NCBI GenBank assembly: GCA_041624375.1
Contig: JBFJVD010000118.1
Location: 1 to 9,035, forward strand
Length of the DNA: 9,035 nucleotides
Source of the DNA: JBFJVD01 sp041624375
GTDB taxonomy: Bacteria > Chloroflexota > Anaerolineae > Anaerolineales > E44-bin32
Reading direction: 5' to 3'
The position numbers and the translations under genes are program-made. How positions within the stretch are numbered: position 1 is the first letter of the stretch; each line of letters opens with the position of its first letter. The notes below the pieces were generated by a model. The model was not told the DNA's origin and searched no databases. It saw only the letters and a list, made by a program, of their open reading frames with translations. Positions 5,322 through 9,035 of this stretch are shown here, in pieces.

Positions 5322-6686
5322 ATGGATGAGTCCCGACAGGCCCCGCGCGGCATGAGGACGTTCTTCATCATCTGGATCGGCCAGATCATTTCGATTGTGG
5401 GATCTGGGCTGACCGCCTTTGCCCTTGGGGTTTGGATCTTCGACCAGACCGGCCAGGCGACCCCCTTCGCGCTGACAGTCATGTTCGCCACCGTGCCGCG
5501 CATCCTGCTCTCGCCTGTCGCCGGCGCCCTGGCTGATCGCGTCAATCGGCGCCAGCTGATGATCCTCGCCGACAGCGGCGACGCCCTGGTAACTCTGGGC
5601 GCCTTCCTGCTGCTGACACGCGGCGACCTGGCGGTTTGGCAGATTTACGTGATCGCCAGCTTGAGTTCGATCTTCGCCGCCTTCCAAGAGCCGGCCTACA
5701 CGGCCTCCATCACCATGCTCGTACCGAAGAAGGATCTGGCACGCGCCAGCGGCATGGTGCAGATGGGTCAGGCGGCCGAGATGCTGGTCGCGCCGGTGCT
5801 GGCTGGCCTGCTGTTTGTCAGCGTCGGGTTTCGCGGGATCGTTCTGATCGACTTTGTCACCTACTTCTTCGCCATCGCAGCGCTGCTCCTGGTTGATATC
5901 CCTCAGCCGGCAACCGCCGCCGAACCATCAGGGCAAGACAGCGGGCTCATGCGCGACGTGTCGTTCGGCTGGACCTACCTGCGCGCCCGGGCCGGCCTCT
6001 TTGGTCTGCTGCTCTACTTCGCCCTGGTGAACTTCTCGGTGAACTTCGCGGCAGTCCTCACCGGACCGCTCGTGCTCTCGTTCGCGCCGCCGAGCGTCAT
6101 GGGGTTGATCCAGACGATATCGGGCGTGGGGATGCTGTTCGGAAGCGTGGTGATGAGCGCATGGGGCGGGCCGCAGCGCCGGATCCTCGCTGTGCTCGGC
6201 TTCATCGCGCTTGGTTCTGTCGGTCTGGGCCTGGTGGGGCTGCGGCCAAGCGCGTGGACCATCGCAGCCGGGCTGTTCATGTTGATGTTCGCCGTTCCCT
6301 TGGCCGCCGGACCCAGCCAGGCGATCTTCCAGAGCAAAGTCGAACCGGGAGTCCAGGGTCGGGTCTTTGCCATGCGAACGATGATCTCGCGCTCGATGAT
6401 GCCGGTCGCTTTTCTCAGTGCCGGCCCGCTCGCCGACCGGGTGTTCGAGCCCCTGCTGCGGCCGGGGGGAGCGCTGGTGGGAGGGCCAATTGCCGCAGTC
6501 TTCGGCGTCGGTCCGGGGCGGGGCATCGGGCTGATCTACGTCCTCGCAGCCGTCGTCCTGCTTGGCGCAACAGCGGTCGCATTTGCCCATCCGAGAATTC
6601 GGAATATGGAGGATGAACTGCCGGATGTGGTCCCGGAAGCGGACCTGAGCGGTGATCCCCTTCCGGAGGCAGTTCCGGCGCCCTGA
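5322..6686 (+). CDS. MFS transporter, DHA3/EntS-like exporter
   Basis: A 454-residue integral membrane protein with about 12 hydrophobic segments, the usual size of the major facilitator superfamily. The N-terminus MRTFFIIWIGQIISIVGSGL and the loop 2-3 motif GALADRVNRRQLM (68-80, motif A) fit proton-driven drug:H+ antiporter family 3 (macrolide efflux MefA-like or siderophore exporter EntS-like). FQEPAYTASITMLVPKKDLARA, about 50 residues after motif A, is the characteristic segment of this family. A second GPLADRVFEP copy lies in the C-terminal half. ATG 5322 was chosen over upstream starts at 5163 and 5298 because AGAGG lies 10 bases before it and the protein begins directly with the family's short N-tail and first helix. 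Residues after ~430 form an acidic, proline-rich tail. The substrate is unknown. It lies 276 bases after the selenoprotein gene, so co-regulation is possible but not shown. Confidence 0.9.
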   Translation: MDESRQAPRGMRTFFIIWIGQIISIVGSGLTAFALGVWIFDQTGQATPFALTVMFATVPRILLSPVAGALADRVNRRQLMILADSGDALVTLGAFLLLTRGDLAVWQIYVIASLSSIFAAFQEPAYTASITMLVPKKDLARASGMVQMGQAAEMLVAPVLAGLLFVSVGFRGIVLIDFVTYFFAIAALLLVDIPQPATAAEPSGQDSGLMRDVSFGWTYLRARAGLFGLLLYFALVNFSVNFAAVLTGPLVLSFAPPSVMGLIQTISGVGMLFGSVVMSAWGGPQRRILAVLGFIALGSVGLGLVGLRPSAWTIAAGLFMLMFAVPLAAGPSQAIFQSKVEPGVQGRVFAMRTMISRSMMPVAFLSAGPLADRVFEPLLRPGGALVGGPIAAVFGVGPGRGIGLIYVLAAVVLLGATAVAFAHPRIRNMEDELPDVVPEADLSGDPLPEAVPAP

Positions 6687-6697
6687 GATACAGCCCC

Positions 6698-6713
6698 CGC
6701 GAGTGAGCTCGCG
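6698..6713 (+). terminator. hairpin after the MFS gene, possible weak terminator
   Basis: CGCGAG (6698-6703), loop TGAG, CTCGCG (6708-6713) is a perfect six-pair stem starting 12 bases after the MFS stop. No T-rich tract follows, so it is not a classical intrinsic terminator. It may instead pause polymerase or protect the mRNA 3' end. Confidence 0.4.
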
Positions 6714-6749
6714 CCTCCATTGACGGACCCCATAGCCCCGTCGGTAATA

Positions 6750-6789
6750 GGGGAGCCCCATCTGGATCAGCCCGATGCTCTGGCTCCCC
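6750..6789. repeat. 8-bp inverted repeat upstream of mobA
   Basis: GGGGAGCC (6750-6757) and GGCTCCCC (6782-6789) are perfect inverted copies separated by 24 bases. Inside, CATC (6759-6762) can pair with GATG further along, making a longer interrupted hairpin. It ends 17 bases before the candidate -10 box of mobA. As DNA it could be an operator. As RNA it could end the MFS transcript, but no T tract follows. It does not match what I know of the Moco riboswitch closely enough to call that. Confidence 0.45.
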
Positions 6790-6806
6790 AGGTTGGCGCA
6801 TTCCGC

Positions 6807-6812
6807 TACAAT
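6807..6812 (+). promoter_or_regulatory. -10 box (TACAAT) for mobA, leaderless arrangement
   Basis: TACAAT ends 7 bases before the A of the mobA ATG at 6820, which is where transcription would be expected to start, so the mRNA would be leaderless. There is no acceptable -35 hexamer at 16-18 bases. Leaderless genes preceded by only a -10 box are common in some GC-rich bacterial phyla. A GGGGG run between the box and the ATG could alternatively serve as a ribosome binding site on a longer transcript. Confidence 0.5.
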
Positions 6813-6819
6813 GGGGGCT

Positions 6820-7464
6820 ATGCTCACCATCGCCATCCAGGCTGGGGGACGATCGAGCCGGATGGGCCGCGACAAGGGCTTGGTGCCCCTCGCCGGGAAG
6901 CCGCTCATTGAGCATGTACTCGAACGCCTGGCCGGCCTTTCCGACTCTTGGCTTGTCACCACCAACGCACCCGAAGCGTATGCCTACCTCGGGCTGCCGC
7001 TTGCCCGGGATGAGACTCCGGGCGCTGGCGCGCTCGCCGGCCTGCGGACTGCCCTGCGCGCTTCTCCCGGCGAGCGTGTCCTGCTCGTAGCTTGCGATAT
7101 GCCCTTTCTCCAGCGCCCGCTCGTGGAGCGCCTGCTGGCGGAGCCGCCTTCAACCGATGTTATCGTTCCAATCTGGCGCGGACGTCACCAGCCGCTGCTG
7201 GCGATCTACCGTCGGCGCTGCTTGCCGGCCATCGAGCAGGCGCTGGCCAGCAGCGAGATGGCAATGGTTTCGTTCTTCGACAGCGTCGAGGTGTGCACGA
7301 TCGCCGAGACCGAGGTGGCGCGCTGGGACCCAGATGGGTTGAGTTTCATCAACATCAATACACCGGAGGAGCTGGCAGACGCTGAACGCCGGCTCGCCGA
7401 GAAGGCCGGGCCGGCCGTTGGAGGTCCGGAGGATGCTGATCGTGATCGCCGAGGTGCCCGATGA
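6820..7464 (+). CDS. mobA: molybdenum cofactor guanylyltransferase
   Basis: MobA transfers GMP from GTP to molybdopterin (Mo-MPT) to make the bis-MGD cofactor of DMSO-reductase-family enzymes in the cytosol. The 214-residue product shows the nucleotide-binding start IQAGGRSSRMGRDKGL (6-21), PLAGKPLIEHVLERL (23-37), GAGALAGLRTAL (68-79) and the metal-site ACDMPFL (91-97). Later come RGRHQPLLAIYRR and FININTPEEL, all typical. About 20 charged residues at the C-terminus are extra relative to most MobA proteins. ATG 6820 was chosen over upstream ATGs at 6775 and 6811 because the family begins almost at the first beta strand (LTIAIQAGG). Its TGA overlaps the ATG of the formate dehydrogenase-like gene (ATGA at 7461-7464). 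The enzyme that makes the cofactor is thus coupled with the enzyme that probably uses it. Confidence 0.93.
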   Translation: MLTIAIQAGGRSSRMGRDKGLVPLAGKPLIEHVLERLAGLSDSWLVTTNAPEAYAYLGLPLARDETPGAGALAGLRTALRASPGERVLLVACDMPFLQRPLVERLLAEPPSTDVIVPIWRGRHQPLLAIYRRRCLPAIEQALASSEMAMVSFFDSVEVCTIAETEVARWDPDGLSFININTPEELADAERRLAEKAGPAVGGPEDADRDRRGAR

Positions 7465-9035
7465 AAAAGGTCAGCAAGCGCTGGACGCCAGCCCACTGGG
7501 CGTCCTGGAAGCCGTATGGTGTGGGTGAGCAGCGGCCGAACAATTATCAGGAGATCCTGCGGACCGTGTGGGAGAACCGGGACCAGCTCCCCTACGCCTG
7601 GCGCATTCTGACACAGGGGGTGTGCGACGGCTGCGCGCTGGGCACCGACGGACTGCGAGATTGGACGCATGAGGGCATCCATCTCTGCAATGTGCGCCTT
7701 CGGCTGCTGCGGCTGAATACGATGCCGGCGCTGGATATAGCTCGACTGCAGGAGGTTGCGCAGCTGGCCGCGCGCTCGGGCCGGGAACTGCGCCAGTTGG
7801 GACGCCTGGCGCAGCCCATGATCCGCGGACGAGACGAACCGGGATTCCGGCCGATCGCGTGGGATGAGGCCCTTGCGGAGATCGCTGGCCGGATCAGTGC
7901 CTCCCGTCCAGAGCGCCTCGGGTTCTACCTCACCAGCCGCGGAATGCCCAATGAGTCCTACTATGCGGCACAGAAGGCGGTCCGAGCGCTCGGGACCAAT
8001 TCGATCGACAACGCGGCCCGGGTCTGTCACTCACCCAGCACCGATGGACTGAAGACTTCCCTGGGCGTCGCTGCGACGACGTGTTCGTACGAAGACTGGA
8101 TCGGCAGCGACCTGGTTGTCTTTATCGGCTGCAATGTGGCCAACAACCAGCCGGTGGCGACCAAATTCCTCCACTACGCAAAGAAAGAGGGAACCCGGAT
8201 CGTGGTCGTCAATCCGTACCGCGAGCCCGGAATGGAGCGTTACTGGATCCCTTCCATTCCGGAGAGCGCCATCTTCGGCACACGGCTCGCGGACCACTTC
8301 TTCCAGGTCAACGTCGGCGGAGATATCGGCTTCCTCAATGGGACGATGAAGCACATGGTGGAGGAAGGTTGGCTGGACCAATCGTTTATCGAAACCCATA
8401 CGGCCGGCTTTGAGGCGCTTCGTGCTGAACTGGATCGCCAGTCCTGGGACGACCTTGAGAGGATCTCGGGCGCCACAAGGGCTGAGATGTTGAGCTTCGC
8501 CCGCATGGTCGGAGAAGCCGAGACCGCGGTCTTCGTCTGGGCGATGGGGATCACCCAGCATGCTTTCGGCGAGCGCAATGTCCAGGCGATTGTCAACCTG
8601 GCTTTGACGCGAGGCTTCGTCGGCCGGCCCGGCAGCGGCCTGATGCCCATTCGCGGCCACTCGGGCGTCCAGGGCGGGTCTGAGATGGGAGCCTACGCCA
8701 CCGTCTTCCCGGGAGGGCTCCCGGTGAACGCCGAGAACGCGGCTGTGCTCTCAGCGCGCTACGGCTTTGCGGTCAGCCCCGAGCCGGGCTTCACTGCGCC
8801 GCAGATGATCGATGCGGCCCACGCCGGCCAGCTGGATGTACTCTTTGCCGCTGGCGGCAATTTTCTCGACGTGCTGCCGCAGCCGGAGTACGTGCAGGCG
8901 GGACTCGAGCGCGTCCCGCTCCGGGTCCATATGGATATCGTGTTGAGTCGGCAAATGCTGCTCGATCCGGCGGAGGTCGTGATTCTGCTGCCGGCCGCCA
9001 CCCGCTATGAGATCCCCGGCGGTGTGACTCAGACG
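7461..9035 (+). CDS. FdhF/YdeP-family molybdopterin oxidoreductase alpha subunit, Cys form (runs off the right edge)
   Basis: The frame is open for 525 codons from ATG 7461 (GAGGTG 5 bases upstream) to the window end; full-length relatives have about 700-770 residues. It belongs to the DMSO-reductase superfamily, in the branch of E. coli YdeP and cysteine-type formate dehydrogenases. Visible are CDGC (55-58) with C76 in GIHLCNVRL, PIAWDEALAEIA (131-142) and the molybdenum-ligand region NAARVCHSPSTDGLKTSLG. There C189 stands where E. coli FdhF has selenocysteine (RVUHGPS). Further on are IGCNVANNQPV (222-232), VNPYREPGMERYWIPS, and NVQAIVNLALTRGFVGRPGSGLMPIRGHSGVQG (373-405), the MGD-binding stretch. 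The complete N-terminal [4Fe-4S] Cys-x2-Cys-x3-Cys motif of classical FdhF is not seen, as in YdeP-like members. Formate as substrate is a family-level guess. No electron-transfer subunit lies in the window. Translation is coupled with mobA. Confidence 0.92.
   Translation, partial: MKKVSKRWTPAHWASWKPYGVGEQRPNNYQEILRTVWENRDQLPYAWRILTQGVCDGCALGTDGLRDWTHEGIHLCNVRLRLLRLNTMPALDIARLQEVAQLAARSGRELRQLGRLAQPMIRGRDEPGFRPIAWDEALAEIAGRISASRPERLGFYLTSRGMPNESYYAAQKAVRALGTNSIDNAARVCHSPSTDGLKTSLGVAATTCSYEDWIGSDLVVFIGCNVANNQPVATKFLHYAKKEGTRIVVVNPYREPGMERYWIPSIPESAIFGTRLADHFFQVNVGGDIGFLNGTMKHMVEEGWLDQSFIETHTAGFEALRAELDRQSWDDLERISGATRAEMLSFARMVGEAETAVFVWAMGITQHAFGERNVQAIVNLALTRGFVGRPGSGLMPIRGHSGVQGGSEMGAYATVFPGGLPVNAENAAVLSARYGFAVSPEPGFTAPQMIDAAHAGQLDVLFAAGGNFLDVLPQPEYVQAGLERVPLRVHMDIVLSRQMLLDPAEVVILLPAATRYEIPGGVTQT

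Noticed and set aside
6698..6789. Moco riboswitch before mobA.
   Set aside because: The hairpins seen do not form the multi-helix arrangement of that motif, and the -10 box lies downstream of them, so they would not be in the mobA transcript.
6792..6808. Sigma-54 promoter (TTGGCGC...GCTA) before mobA.
   Set aside because: The GG and GC elements are 8 bases apart rather than the required 10.
5928..6965. Long minus-strand open frame (345 codons) across the MFS gene end and mobA start.
   Set aside because: It is a low-complexity, Arg/His/Pro-rich shadow translation, overlapping two well supported genes and their intergenic region.

Overview
The window is high-GC bacterial DNA with tightly packed genes, several stop/start overlaps of the ATGA type, and at least one promoter arrangement that looks leaderless. 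The gene content (a ParB-like domain fused to two universal stress domains, a YdeP/FdhF-type formate dehydrogenase next to mobA, and a stand-alone riboflavin-type reductase) fits a Chloroflexota bacterium best. That assignment is an inference from protein style only; there is no rRNA or other marker gene here.

Layout. Minus strand, 2071 to 1: an operon of GTP cyclohydrolase II (ribA), a deaminase-less RibD-type reductase, and the first 228 codons of a GT4 glycosyltransferase that runs off the left edge. Plus strand, 2316-4043: a 575-residue ParB-like/USP/USP fusion, divergent from ribA. Plus strand, 4167-5045: a CcdA/DsbD-beta-type membrane thiol-disulfide transporter interrupted by an in-frame TGA at 4764-4766. 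Plus strand, 5322-6686: an MFS exporter of the DHA3/EntS type. Plus strand, 6820-7464 and 7461-9035 (open at the right edge): mobA translationally coupled to a molybdopterin formate dehydrogenase-like alpha subunit.

The main discovery is the CcdA-like gene. Its in-frame TGA replaces exactly the second redox cysteine of the CcdA family (U-T-G-P-I-L where the family has C-x-G-P-I-L). The same reading frame continues for 92 more codons with the remaining membrane helices. A hairpin begins 9 bases after the TGA and carries a single bulged U at position 17 (counting the U of UGA as 1) and a G at position 23 in the apical loop. These are the positions of the SelB-contacting U17 and G23 in the E. 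coli fdhF SECIS. I therefore read it as a 292-residue selenoprotein (Sec200) with C68 as its redox partner, not as a broken gene. Its promoter has TTGACA and a -10 separated by 19 bp, with a TTCC-N7-GGAA dyad between them. This is the layout of MerR/CueR-family operators, so the gene is probably induced by a thiol-reactive metal or similar stress.

Other points: the formate dehydrogenase-like protein a few kb away has cysteine, not selenocysteine, at its molybdenum ligand. The ribA-reductase-glycosyltransferase set lacks the deaminase, ribB and ribE, and may serve a specialised pterin or pyrimidine pathway. A short decayed reading frame resembling a helix-turn-helix lies just downstream of the selenoprotein gene, whose codon choice also looks richer in T/A endings than its neighbours', hinting at lateral acquisition.
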